Positions 44,933 through 53,981 of a stretch of DNA of 64,000 nt are shown one piece after another; the stretch's first letter is position 1, and the number at the start of each line of letters is the position of its first letter. The stretch is from Isosphaeraceae bacterium (GTDB lineage: Bacteria > Planctomycetota > Planctomycetia > Isosphaerales > Isosphaeraceae). The stretch lies in assembly GCA_025356475.1 (NCBI GenBank), contig JANXSX010000048.1:1-64000 (forward strand). The letters are read 5' to 3'. The position numbers and the translations under genes were made by a program. The notes beneath the pieces are model-generated. The model saw only the letters and a list, made by a program, of their open reading frames with translations. It had not been told where the DNA came from and made no database searches.

Positions 44933-47900
44933 ATGCCCGAGATTCGCAAGCTTCTGGTCGCCAACCGCGGCGAAATTGCCATTCGCGTTTTCCGCTCGGC
45001 TCACGAGCTGGGCATCCGCACCGTGGCGATTTACTCCCACGAAGACCGTTTCGCAATGCACCGTCTCAAGGCGGATGAGGCCTACGAGATTGGTCGTCCG
45101 GGCGAGCCGATCAAGACGTATCTCGATATCGACTCGATCGTGGGGCTAGCGCGTGATAAGGGCGTCGATGCCATCCATCCCGGCTATGGATTCCTATCGG
45201 AAAACGCCCAGCTTGCTCGCGCATGTGCTGCGGCGGGAATCACGTTCGTCGGGCCGAGCCCCGAAATTCTTGACATGCTTGGCGACAAGGTCTCCGCTCG
45301 CGCGCTCGCGATTAAGGCGGGCGTTCCTGTACTGGGCGGGTCCGACGATCCAGTCATACCCGGGCCGGATGCCCGGGCACTTGCCAAAAAGCTCGGCTTT
45401 CCGGTAATCGTCAAAGCCTCAATGGGGGGCGGTGGTCGGGGGATGCGGGTTGTCGAGTCCGTCGACGGACTTGATCAAGCGCTTGACCAGGCACGTCGAG
45501 AGGCCCAAGCCGCCTTCGGAGTCCCGGATGTCTTCATCGAGAAGTTCATCCGTCGGGCGAAGCATATTGAAGTTCAGCTCATGGGCGATCAGCACGGGAA
45601 TCTCGTCCATCTTGGTGAACGCGATTGCTCCATCCAGCGCAGATATCAAAAAGTGATCGAGATCGCTCCTGCCCCTAACATCGATCCGACCTTGCGGAAC
45701 GCCATCTGCGACGCCGCTATCAAGATCGGTCAGGAGACAGCCTACGATAATGCCGGCACGGTCGAGTTCCTGGTCGATGCCGACACCAACTCCTTCTATT
45801 TCATTGAGGTTAACCCCCGAATCCAGGTCGAGCATACGGTCACCGAGATCGTCACGGGCGTCGACCTGATCAAGAGCCAGATCCTCGTGGCCCAAGGCGC
45901 GACCCTTGCGGATCCCGAGATTAACTTGCCGGATCAAGCCTCGGTCCAGATTCAGGGATTCGCCTTCCAGTGCCGGATCACCTCGGAAGACCCCGAAAAC
46001 AATTTCACCCCGGACTACGGTCGGATTACCCATTATCGATCTCCCGGAGGCTTTGGACTCCGGCTCGACGGCGGGCCGGCGATCACTGGTGGAATTGTCA
46101 CACCGTTCTACGACTCCTTGCTTGTGAAGATCTGTGCGAGTGGTCGGCGGTTCGTCGATGCGGCCAGGCGAATGGAACGAGCCCTGAGGGAGTTCCGGAT
46201 TCGCGGCGTGAAGACCAATATCCCCTTCTTGCTCAACGTCATCGAACATCCCGTGTTCCTTGATGGGAAGGCGACCACCAAATTCCTCGACGAGTCCCCC
46301 GAACTCTTCCACTTCCCTGTCATTCAGGATCGGGCGACGAAACTCCTTCGGTTCGTCGGAGATGTCGCTGTCAACGGTTTTCCCGGCGTGACGAGGCCCG
46401 CAAATTACACAACTCCCCCCAAGCCTACGGTACCCGCGTTCAATGCATCAGCCGAGCCGTTGGCAGGAACACGCCAACGTCTGAAAGAGCTAGGGCCGGA
46501 GAAGTTCTCCGAATGGGCACGAGCCCAGAAGGCTCTTCTCGTCACGGATACGACCTTTCGAGACGCCCACCAATCGCTGTTAGCGACCCGCGTCCGAACC
46601 CTCGATATGGTTCGTGTCGCTTCGGCCTACGCCCGATTGCTTCCCAATATCTTCTCGATCGAGATGTGGGGGGGGGCCACGTTCGACACCTCAATGCGGT
46701 TCCTTGTGGAAGATCCGTGGGATCGGCTCGCCCAGCTCCGAGAGGCGATCCCCAATATCTTGTTCCAGATGCTGTTGCGAGGCTCGAATGCCGTCGGCTA
46801 CACAAGCTACCCGGACAATGTTGTCAGGGAGTTCGTCAAACAGAGTGCCGAGTCGGGAATCGATCTCTTCCGTGTCTTCGACGCACTCAACTATGTGCCG
46901 AATATGGAGGTGGCGATCGAGTCGATCCGCGATAGTGGGGCCCTCTGCGAGGCTGCAATCTGCTACACTGGAGATATTCTTAATCCCGCCCGGCCCAAAT
47001 ATAGCCTGGCCTACTACGTCAATCTGGCCAAGCAGTTCGAGAAGATGGGGGCGAACCTCATCGCAATCAAAGATATGTCGGGGCTCTGCAAGCCGTTCGC
47101 CGCTGAGAAGCTGATCAAGGCTCTTCGCGATGAAGTTGGTCTGCCCATTCACTTCCATACACACGATGTTGGGGGTGGCCAGGCGGCAAGTGTCTTGAAA
47201 GGGGCGGAAGTCGGGCTCGATATCGCCGACGGGGCCGTGGCATCCATGTCGGGCCTGACCTCGCAACCCTCTTTGAATGCGCTCGTTGAGGGGCTTCGGT
47301 TTACCGAACGGGAGACGGGGATCGATCCCGCTGTCCTGATCGAGATGAGCCGGTACTGGGACGAGGTCCGTAACCAGTACTCTGCTTTCGAGACCGGGCT
47401 CCGGGCTCCTTCTGCGGACCTCTACGCTTATGAAATGCCTGGTGGGCAATATACGAATCTCTACCAACAGGCCAAAGGACTGGGCCTTGAAGCCAAGTGG
47501 CCCGATGTCTGCAAAGCTTATGCAGATGTGAATATTCTTTTTGGGGATATTGTCAAAGTCACACCGACCTCGAAGGTTGTCGGCGACATGGCTCTTTTCG
47601 TGGTCGCCAATAACCTCACCCCCGAGGATTGCGTTGACCCCAACCGTGAACTCGCCTTTCCCGAGAGTGTCGTCGAATTGTTCGAAGGACGGCTGGGCCA
47701 GCCTCCTGGTGGTTGGCCAACGGCCCTTCAAGAACGTGTGTTACGTGGCCGTCCTGCACTGACTGGACGACCTGGTGCGACCATGCCTCCAGCAGATCTC
47801 CAAGCAGCCCAGGCTCAGGCAACTACGCTGTTGGGACGTGAGGCCAGCATCAAAGACGCGCTCAGCCTGCTGCTTTACCCCAAAGTCTTCCCGGAGCTAG

Positions 47901-48382
47901 CCAAGCACGAACGCAACTTCGCCGACACCTCAATCTTTAGTACACCGCTGTTCTTCTATGGCCCCGAAGCCGGTGAAGAGACACCTGTCGAGATCGAGCC
48001 GGGCAAGACCCTGATCCTCAAACTGCTCGCGATTGGTGACCCGCACGAGGATGGTAAGCGGACGGTTTTCTTCGAGTTGAACGGTCAGCCCCGCGAAGTC
48101 GAGGTCAAAGATCTTTCGTTAGCCTCGGCGGTTCGTGAGGCTCCCAAGGCCGACCTTGCCGACTCGAATCAGGTTGCTGCTCCATTGCCGGGTCTAGTGG
48201 TGGGCCTTTCAATCAACGTTGGCGATATGGTCCGCAAGGGACAAAAACTGCTCTCGATCGAAGCGATGAAGATGGAAACCACGCTCTACGCCGAGAAGCC
48301 CGGTCGAGTGACGGAGGTCCTCACGGCGGTTGGTCGACAGGTCTCAACGGGTGACCTCCTCATTCGACTCGCACCCGAATAG
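44933..48382 (+). CDS. pyc: Pyruvate carboxylase
   Basis: A 1149-residue single-chain biotin enzyme, the usual length for the family. Order: biotin carboxylase domain (about 1-450, with KASMGGGGRGMRV and EVNPRIQVEHTVTE), carboxyltransferase domain (about 530-800, starting TTFRDAHQSLLATRVRT, with a DMSGLCKP segment), tetramerisation/allosteric part, and biotinyl domain with K1113 in EAMKMETT. It makes oxaloacetate from pyruvate, bicarbonate and ATP. The ATG at 44933 starts the family motif EIRKLLVANRGEIA. The biotin ligase gene begins 6 bases after the stop. Confidence 0.97.
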   Translation: MPEIRKLLVANRGEIAIRVFRSAHELGIRTVAIYSHEDRFAMHRLKADEAYEIGRPGEPIKTYLDIDSIVGLARDKGVDAIHPGYGFLSENAQLARACAAAGITFVGPSPEILDMLGDKVSARALAIKAGVPVLGGSDDPVIPGPDARALAKKLGFPVIVKASMGGGGRGMRVVESVDGLDQALDQARREAQAAFGVPDVFIEKFIRRAKHIEVQLMGDQHGNLVHLGERDCSIQRRYQKVIEIAPAPNIDPTLRNAICDAAIKIGQETAYDNAGTVEFLVDADTNSFYFIEVNPRIQVEHTVTEIVTGVDLIKSQILVAQGATLADPEINLPDQASVQIQGFAFQCRITSEDPENNFTPDYGRITHYRSPGGFGLRLDGGPAITGGIVTPFYDSLLVKICASGRRFVDAARRMERALREFRIRGVKTNIPFLLNVIEHPVFLDGKATTKFLDESPELFHFPVIQDRATKLLRFVGDVAVNGFPGVTRPANYTTPPKPTVPAFNASAEPLAGTRQRLKELGPEKFSEWARAQKALLVTDTTFRDAHQSLLATRVRTLDMVRVASAYARLLPNIFSIEMWGGATFDTSMRFLVEDPWDRLAQLREAIPNILFQMLLRGSNAVGYTSYPDNVVREFVKQSAESGIDLFRVFDALNYVPNMEVAIESIRDSGALCEAAICYTGDILNPARPKYSLAYYVNLAKQFEKMGANLIAIKDMSGLCKPFAAEKLIKALRDEVGLPIHFHTHDVGGGQAASVLKGAEVGLDIADGAVASMSGLTSQPSLNALVEGLRFTERETGIDPAVLIEMSRYWDEVRNQYSAFETGLRAPSADLYAYEMPGGQYTNLYQQAKGLGLEAKWPDVCKAYADVNILFGDIVKVTPTSKVVGDMALFVVANNLTPEDCVDPNRELAFPESVVELFEGRLGQPPGGWPTALQERVLRGRPALTGRPGATMPPADLQAAQAQATTLLGREASIKDALSLLLYPKVFPELAKHERNFADTSIFSTPLFFYGPEAGEETPVEIEPGKTLILKLLAIGDPHEDGKRTVFFELNGQPREVEVKDLSLASAVREAPKADLADSNQVAAPLPGLVVGLSINVGDMVRKGQKLLSIEAMKMETTLYAEKPGRVTEVLTAVGRQVSTGDLLIRLAPE

Positions 48383-48388
48383 GTTGCA

Positions 48389-49162
48389 ATGATCCCGCAA
48401 CTCCTTGCGAATGCGTCATTCTTTCGCAGTCGACTCGACCTGGAAACGGTCGAGTCGACCAATGATGTCGCGCGTGACTTCCTCGACCAGCCTGAACTCC
48501 TCCCAATGTTGATCGTGGCTCGTGCCCAGACCAAAGGTCGGGGCCGAGGCGAGAATCGTTGGTGGTCCGATCAGGGTAGCATTCTTGCGACGTTGGTGAT
48601 TAACCCGCAGGACCACGGGATCCCAAGTCAGGCGTATCCGCTCGTTGGATTGGCCCTTGCGTTGGGAGTCCTGGACGCCTTGTTTTTCGCGAAGCCGAGT
48701 GTTGAACTCAGGTGGCCGAACGACATTGAGGCCGGTGGCAAGAAACTGGGCGGAATCCTCCCAGAGGTCGTCGAGTCGGTATGCGGACCAAGGATCATCC
48801 TCGGGCTTGGCCTCAACATAACATCCGATCTGAGCAAGGCCCCGCCCGAGGTCGCCCGCATGGCGACGACGTTCCAGGCGGTCTGGGGACACCCCACATT
48901 TCCATTGCCGACCAAGGAAGAATTGCTCAGCGAAATCGCGTTCGACTTCAATCAAGCACTCTTTTGGTTGAGAGATGGATCCGACGAATTCGAGAATCGA
49001 CTTAACCGTTTCGACTCACTTCGTGGGAAACGCATTGAGATCGCGATGGAGAGTGAGAGCCTGGTGGGGATCGGCGCTGGGATCACGGCGACGGGGGGGC
49101 TCAAAGTCGCGACCCCTGGAGGCATTCGAGTCATCCACGGCGGTCGGGTCTTGCGACAATAG
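48389..49162 (+). CDS. birA: Biotin--[carboxylase] ligase
   Basis: A 257-residue biotin protein ligase. The biotin-AMP loop is GRGRGENRWW (50-59 region), with RWPNDI further on and a C-terminal SH3-like domain (GKRIEIAMESESLVGIGAGI). There is no N-terminal helix-turn-helix, so it is a class I ligase that does not act as a repressor. Its start 6 bases after pyc suggests co-transcription with the main protein it would biotinylate. Confidence 0.93.
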   Translation: MIPQLLANASFFRSRLDLETVESTNDVARDFLDQPELLPMLIVARAQTKGRGRGENRWWSDQGSILATLVINPQDHGIPSQAYPLVGLALALGVLDALFFAKPSVELRWPNDIEAGGKKLGGILPEVVESVCGPRIILGLGLNITSDLSKAPPEVARMATTFQAVWGHPTFPLPTKEELLSEIAFDFNQALFWLRDGSDEFENRLNRFDSLRGKRIEIAMESESLVGIGAGITATGGLKVATPGGIRVIHGGRVLRQ

Positions 49163-49165
49163 CAA

Positions 49166-49202
49166 GAGCCCTGGCACACGATGTTGTCGTGTGCCAGGGC
49201 TC
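49166..49202. terminator. Strong bidirectional terminator
   Basis: GAGCCCTGGCACACGA (49166-49181) and TCGTGTGCCAGGGCTC (49187-49202) pair perfectly over 16 bp with a 5-base loop. It fills the 75-base gap between the convergent ends of birA and secDF. T tracts are poor on both sides, but the stem is very stable. Confidence 0.82.
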
Positions 49203-49237
49203 GAAGATCTCTATTCGCCAAGATGGATCCAAGAAGC

Positions 49238-52200
49238 TCAGCGAGCTCCGGCCAACTCGCCCTGGACGACTTTCGGCTTCTCGGTCGAGGGGCCGCCAGC
49301 CCAGTCGATCAGGATCGGGCTTGCGATGTACACCGTGCTATACGTTCCCGAGAGCAGACCGATGACCAGCGAGAAGGCGAAACCATGCAAGCCTTCACCA
49401 CCGAAGACGTAGAGGATTAACACAACCAACCACGCGGTCAAGGCGGTCAAGATCGTCCGGCTCAAGGTCTCGTTCACCGCATCATTGATCATCTTGGCCG
49501 TGAGGATCGGCGTCTTTCCCTTGATTTCGCGAATTCGGTCGAACACGACGATCGTGTCGTTGACCGAGAACCCGATCAAGGTGAGGAAAGCGGCGACCAT
49601 CGGCAGATCGATCTTGAACGGAGCGAGCAAAAGCCCTGGTCCGAAGATCGGGATTTGCGAGAGCCAGAATGTGGCAGCGACACACCCGAGCGTAATCAGC
49701 ACGTCGTGAATGACCGCCACGATCGCTGCCAGTCCGTACGTCAAGCTCTTGAAGCGGAACCAGAGGAAGGCCGCGATAATGACCCAACTCGCCAAGTTCG
49801 CGAGAATCGCCAGAGTCTTCGTCTCGCCGGCGACCACTCCGCCGAAGTTTGTGAGCCGTTCGAACAACAGGTTTGGATCGTTCGAGAGGGCCGTTGAGAG
49901 CGCCTTGAGTTGAGCTTCGGCGACCTCTGGCTCAAGATCTGTCCGAATCACGAGGTTCGGAGCCTCAAAGTCCGTTGGGGCTCCGGCGGGGGACTTGGGA
50001 TCGAGGACCTCGAAACGGGTTGTTGGATTCAGGACCGTAGCCGCATCGAGAACTTTGACGAAGGATGCGGCAACGACACTAGGGCGTTGGGGTACGTTGA
50101 GTGTGATCGGGTACTCACGGCCACCGGCGAACCGACTTATCAGAGTGGAACTGGCCTTGGGATCCGACGGAGGAATGGGGGTAACGGTTCCAACCGTTGT
50201 GGAGACGCGTTGGAGTGCGGGTCCAAACTGGCTGAGAACCACCTCCCGAACCTTCTTTTCAGCCTGTTCCGTCGTACGAATATTGAAGCGGAGTCCGGTC
50301 GCCTCACCGGCGACGTTCAGGCTCTCCACCGTCACGTCGGGGAGAACGCTGGTTTTTTCCCGTACGAAGGCGGACCGGTCGTTCGGGCTGAGAGCCTGGA
50401 CTTGTGGGTCCGAGCCATTGAGTCGGATCGTGACAAGCGTTCCACCCGTGAAGTCAATATTGAGCAGGCCATTTCCGCGAAGGAAGACGGCCGTAAGCCC
50501 AATCAGGATCACGATTAACGACCCAAGCTGGCAGGCCTTCCGAGCACCGATAAAGTCGATGTTCGGTCGTTCCATGATCTTCATCATCTTGAGCTTCTTG
50601 AGGAAGCCGTTGTTGTACAAGAATTCGAAGATCACTCGCGAGACGAACACGGCGGTGAAGAGATTCCAAACCAAGCCAATGATCAAGGTGACTGCAAAAC
50701 CTTTGACCTCTTCGGTCCCCACATAATAGAGGACGAAGCCGGAGAGGACCGTGGCAAGATTGGCATCAAAGATCGGTAGCCAAGCTCGATTGAACCCGTT
50801 ACGGATCTGTTGCGACATCCCCGCGCCACGTTCTTGTTCCTCTCGCATTCGCTCAAAGATCAGCACGTTGGCGTCCACCGCCATACCGATCGTTAGGGCC
50901 AACCCCGCAAGACCGGGTAGTGTGAAAGTCGCCTGGAAGAGAGCCATCGAACCAAGGAGAAGGATCAGGTTCATGAACAGTGCCACGACCGCGATCACTC
51001 CGGCGACCCGGTAGTAGACAATCATGAAGATGGGGACCACCAGCATTGAGATCCAGATCGCCCGGACCCCCTTGGCGATCGTGTCTTCTCCCAGGGTCGG
51101 CCCAACCTTATCTTCCTGGAGAGGCTCGGGGTTGAGACTGGCGGGGAGGCTCCCTGCGTTCAAGATCTCCGTAAGTCGCGCTACATCCTTTTGACGGAAG
51201 CCTTGTCCCCCCCCTTCAATGATGCCGGAATCGCGAATCTCACTGTTGATGGAGGGAGCGGACATGACCAAGTTGTCGAGCAAGATCGCCAACTGAAACT
51301 TAAAGCTGTCCTGCTGAGGGAGGTGCTCACGAGTGAGTGTTCCGAACTTGCGGGCACCGACCCGGTCAAACTTGAAACCCACAGCAGGCTGGAGGCGCTC
51401 GTCCTGGGTGGCATTCACCCCAGCAAGGTACTGACCTGAGACGTTCTGGCGATCCTCGTTAACGAGGATGTATCGCTCTGTCACGCCTGGGGCGATCTCT
51501 TGTTCCCGCACGATATGATCGCTTGGGAGTTCCGAACCCGGCAGCGGGGTCTGAATGTCACTTGGGTTGAGATCGACACGATAGGAGGTAATCGAGATCA
51601 GCGACTTGGGCACCGCGCTCAGAATGAACGTGTTACTTGTATTGCCCACGACCTCGAATGACTCGGTGCGTTCGGTACCAGCAGCATCTTTGCCGGTCAG
51701 GACGATGCGTGCATTTGAATAGACGTCGCGGACGAGTCGCTTCGAGGCATCGGCGATCGTGAGCAGGCTCTTGTCGAAGGTTGGGTTGGTTCCTGAGACA
51801 GTTCCGCCCAATTTCGCCCAGAGGTATCGAGCGGGCGGTTTGCTCAAGCCTTCCTTACTCATGGCCCGGTCGATGGCCGTCTTGTCGTTCTTGCGCGAGG
51901 CCAGAATTCGGAACTCCAGCGCTCCGACGGTCGTCAGCTTACGCTTGACCTCGTCAACAACCTCGGAGTCGGCTTCCGGAAGGATGATCTCGATGCGATT
52001 TCCACCGACCTTGCGGATCGGGATGTCGAGCACGCCGTTTGGGTTGACTCGCTTCTTGAGGGCACCGATCAGTTCGTCAATGCTGAAGTTGCTCGGCAGG
52101 TTCTGGGTCCGAACCTCGTAGACCAGGATGGTTCCGCCCGAGAGATCGATACCGAGTTTGAGCTTTTCCCGAGGTGGGTAGCACAGCACGGTTCCCGCCA

Positions 52201-52258
52201 GGGTCAACCCAATGATGAGGGCGGGCTTCCATCCGATGAAATTCTTCAGCCAATTCAT
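49238..52258 (-). CDS. secDF: Fused SecD-SecF protein-export membrane protein
   Basis: A 1006-residue fusion. The SecD half starts with a helix (PALIIGLTLAGTVLCYP), has the P1 head (LKLGIDLSGGTILVYEV and NPNGVLDIPIRKVGGNRIEI) and ends with VGPTLGEDTIAKG and helices. The SecF half begins near FIGARKACQLGSLIVILIGL with NIDFTGGTLVTIRL and ends in the conserved SLSRTILTALTAW-type helices. A large extra periplasmic insert lies between the first SecF helix and the rest. It uses the proton-motive force to assist Sec export. The start at 52258 has AAGGA upstream. It follows yajC by 132 bases. Confidence 0.96.
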   Translation of the reverse strand: MNWLKNFIGWKPALIIGLTLAGTVLCYPPREKLKLGIDLSGGTILVYEVRTQNLPSNFSIDELIGALKKRVNPNGVLDIPIRKVGGNRIEIILPEADSEVVDEVKRKLTTVGALEFRILASRKNDKTAIDRAMSKEGLSKPPARYLWAKLGGTVSGTNPTFDKSLLTIADASKRLVRDVYSNARIVLTGKDAAGTERTESFEVVGNTSNTFILSAVPKSLISITSYRVDLNPSDIQTPLPGSELPSDHIVREQEIAPGVTERYILVNEDRQNVSGQYLAGVNATQDERLQPAVGFKFDRVGARKFGTLTREHLPQQDSFKFQLAILLDNLVMSAPSINSEIRDSGIIEGGGQGFRQKDVARLTEILNAGSLPASLNPEPLQEDKVGPTLGEDTIAKGVRAIWISMLVVPIFMIVYYRVAGVIAVVALFMNLILLLGSMALFQATFTLPGLAGLALTIGMAVDANVLIFERMREEQERGAGMSQQIRNGFNRAWLPIFDANLATVLSGFVLYYVGTEEVKGFAVTLIIGLVWNLFTAVFVSRVIFEFLYNNGFLKKLKMMKIMERPNIDFIGARKACQLGSLIVILIGLTAVFLRGNGLLNIDFTGGTLVTIRLNGSDPQVQALSPNDRSAFVREKTSVLPDVTVESLNVAGEATGLRFNIRTTEQAEKKVREVVLSQFGPALQRVSTTVGTVTPIPPSDPKASSTLISRFAGGREYPITLNVPQRPSVVAASFVKVLDAATVLNPTTRFEVLDPKSPAGAPTDFEAPNLVIRTDLEPEVAEAQLKALSTALSNDPNLLFERLTNFGGVVAGETKTLAILANLASWVIIAAFLWFRFKSLTYGLAAIVAVIHDVLITLGCVAATFWLSQIPIFGPGLLLAPFKIDLPMVAAFLTLIGFSVNDTIVVFDRIREIKGKTPILTAKMINDAVNETLSRTILTALTAWLVVLILYVFGGEGLHGFAFSLVIGLLSGTYSTVYIASPILIDWAGGPSTEKPKVVQGELAGAR

Positions 52259-52390
52259 GAGAGTTCCTTGCGGCCCGTTGCTCGCGAACGAATGTAGCAA
52301 GCCTCGCGACGGTTTCGAGTCGAAGGCGACAGGTCTAACGAAGTCGACGCAGGCCACACGGCCGCGCTGGATGCAAGTCCGAGCGGTCCG

Positions 52391-52783
52391 TTAGACGGAC
52401 TCGACGGCCTTGTCTTTGCTTTTCTTGGAAGAAGTGGAGTCGAGAACCTTGACGATGCTCGACCGGCTGAACGACATCTTCACGCCTCGGTCGTCGTCCA
52501 CACGCAGCACGACCTTGTCTTCGTCCTTGTTGATCGACATCACCGTCCCATAGATCCCAGCCCCGGTCAGCACTTCGTCGCCCTTGCTCATGGCGTCGAT
52601 CATCGCTTTGCGCTTGCGTTCTTGCTGTTGCTGGGGACGAATCATGAGGAAGTAGAAGACGAAGAGGACTGGCAGTAGGGGCAGCATCGGCGCCAGGAAC
52701 TGGGTCGTCGTCTGAGGGGCGGCCGGTTGGCCCGCTGCCTGAGCTAGGATCATGGTCGAGATGGCCAAAGACAAACCGAGCAT
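52391..52783 (-). CDS. yajC: Preprotein translocase subunit YajC
   Basis: A 130-residue single-pass protein. The transmembrane helix (LPLLPVLFVFYFLMIRP) is followed by the family signature RPQQQQERKRKAMIDAMSKG and GDEVLTGAGIYGTVMSI. It joins SecDF in the holotranslocon. The tgt-yajC-secDF order is the classic bacterial arrangement. The N-terminus is slightly longer than usual. Confidence 0.95.
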   Translation of the reverse strand: MLGLSLAISTMILAQAAGQPAAPQTTTQFLAPMLPLLPVLFVFYFLMIRPQQQQERKRKAMIDAMSKGDEVLTGAGIYGTVMSINKDEDKVVLRVDDDRGVKMSFSRSSIVKVLDSTSSKKSKDKAVESV

Positions 52784-52855
52784 GGGGAGCGTTCCGAGTT
52801 CCGAGAAGAAAGAGGAAAAACGAGGCGGTTGCCGACCATCCGAGCAATGTAACCT

Positions 52856-53977
52856 CTATGGTCCTAACGCGCCTAGGACTTCTGATCGCAACTGGACGAA
52901 CCGGCCAGCCGTTATCGCCTCGCGAATTCGCCGCATGAGACGGTGAAGGTAGGCCAGGTTATGGATTGACGCCAAGATCGGGCCAAGCATCTCACCCGCG
53001 ACGAACAGGTGGCGAATGTAAGCACGACTGAACTGGAGGCATGCTGGGCAATCGCAACCAGGCTCAATCGGTCGGGAATCACCCCGATTTGTCGCGTTAC
53101 GCAGCTTCACCGGCCCTTCGTCCGAAAAACAGGTCGCGTTGCGTCCGTTACGGGTCGGCATGACACAGTCGAACATGTCGATGCCCGTTGACACGGCTTC
53201 GAGAATATCTTGGGGACGACCGACCCCCATCAGGTAGCGTGGCTTATCTGCCGGAAGTAAATGGGTCGAAGCCTCCAGAGCCAATCGCATCTCCTCACGC
53301 GACTCGCCGACGCTGACCCCTCCCACCGCGTACCCATCGAAGTCAATCTCGATCAGGTTGCGGGCACACCAGCCTCGGAGGTCCTCATGAGCCCCCCCCT
53401 GCACGATCCCAAAAAGTGCCTGATCAGGGCGAGTATGGGCGTCCTTACAACGTCTCGCCCAACGAACGGTTCGCTCCGTCGCATCGGCGATCGCGGCTTT
53501 CTCTGCTGGAAGCGCAGGACAATGGTCGAGGCACATGGCGACATCGGCACCTAGATCCTGCTGGATCTGGATCGCCCGCTCGGGTGTCAGGTCGAGGAGC
53601 CGCCCGTCGAGGTGAGACCTGAACGCCACACCTCGTTCGGTGAGCTTCGTTCGAGAGGAAAGGCTGAAGGCCTGGAATCCGCCGGAATCCGTGAGGATCG
53701 GGCCGTCCCATGCCATGAAGGAATGTAGCCCCCCCATGGTTGCGATCTCAGCCTCACCTGGCCTGAGCGCCAGGTGGTAAGTATTGGCCAGGACCATTTT
53801 GGAACCGACCCACTGAAGCTGGTCGGGGAGCAAGCCTTTGACCGTGGCCTGGGTGCCCACGGGCATGAAGATTGGCGTCTCGACCGAGCCGTGAGGGGTG
53901 TGAAACACCCCCCGGCGTGCAGAGCTACCGCTGTTGTCAACGACGGTGGTCTCGAACCACACGGGACGACCAGACAA
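52856..53977 (-). CDS. tgt: tRNA-guanine (queuine) transglycosylase
   Basis: A 373-residue enzyme that inserts the queuosine precursor preQ1 at position 34 of GUN tRNAs. ILTDSGGFQAFSLS carries an active-site aspartate, MPTRNGRNA follows, and the zinc site is CDCPACLQFSRAYIRHL. The start appears to be a TTG at 53977, 4 bases after the upstream gene's stop; the family N-terminus (FETTVVDNSGSSARRGVFHT) fits it closely. A GTG five codons further in is an alternative. It is co-transcribed with the alpha-CTD protein and yajC. Confidence 0.95.
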   Translation of the reverse strand: MSGRPVWFETTVVDNSGSSARRGVFHTPHGSVETPIFMPVGTQATVKGLLPDQLQWVGSKMVLANTYHLALRPGEAEIATMGGLHSFMAWDGPILTDSGGFQAFSLSSRTKLTERGVAFRSHLDGRLLDLTPERAIQIQQDLGADVAMCLDHCPALPAEKAAIADATERTVRWARRCKDAHTRPDQALFGIVQGGAHEDLRGWCARNLIEIDFDGYAVGGVSVGESREEMRLALEASTHLLPADKPRYLMGVGRPQDILEAVSTGIDMFDCVMPTRNGRNATCFSDEGPVKLRNATNRGDSRPIEPGCDCPACLQFSRAYIRHLFVAGEMLGPILASIHNLAYLHRLMRRIREAITAGRFVQLRSEVLGALGP

Positions 53978-53981
53978 CGGA

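Noticed and set aside
46691-47731. 346-codon minus-strand open frame
   Set aside because: Antisense to the pyruvate carboxylase carboxyltransferase domain; long antisense frames are common in high-GC genes.
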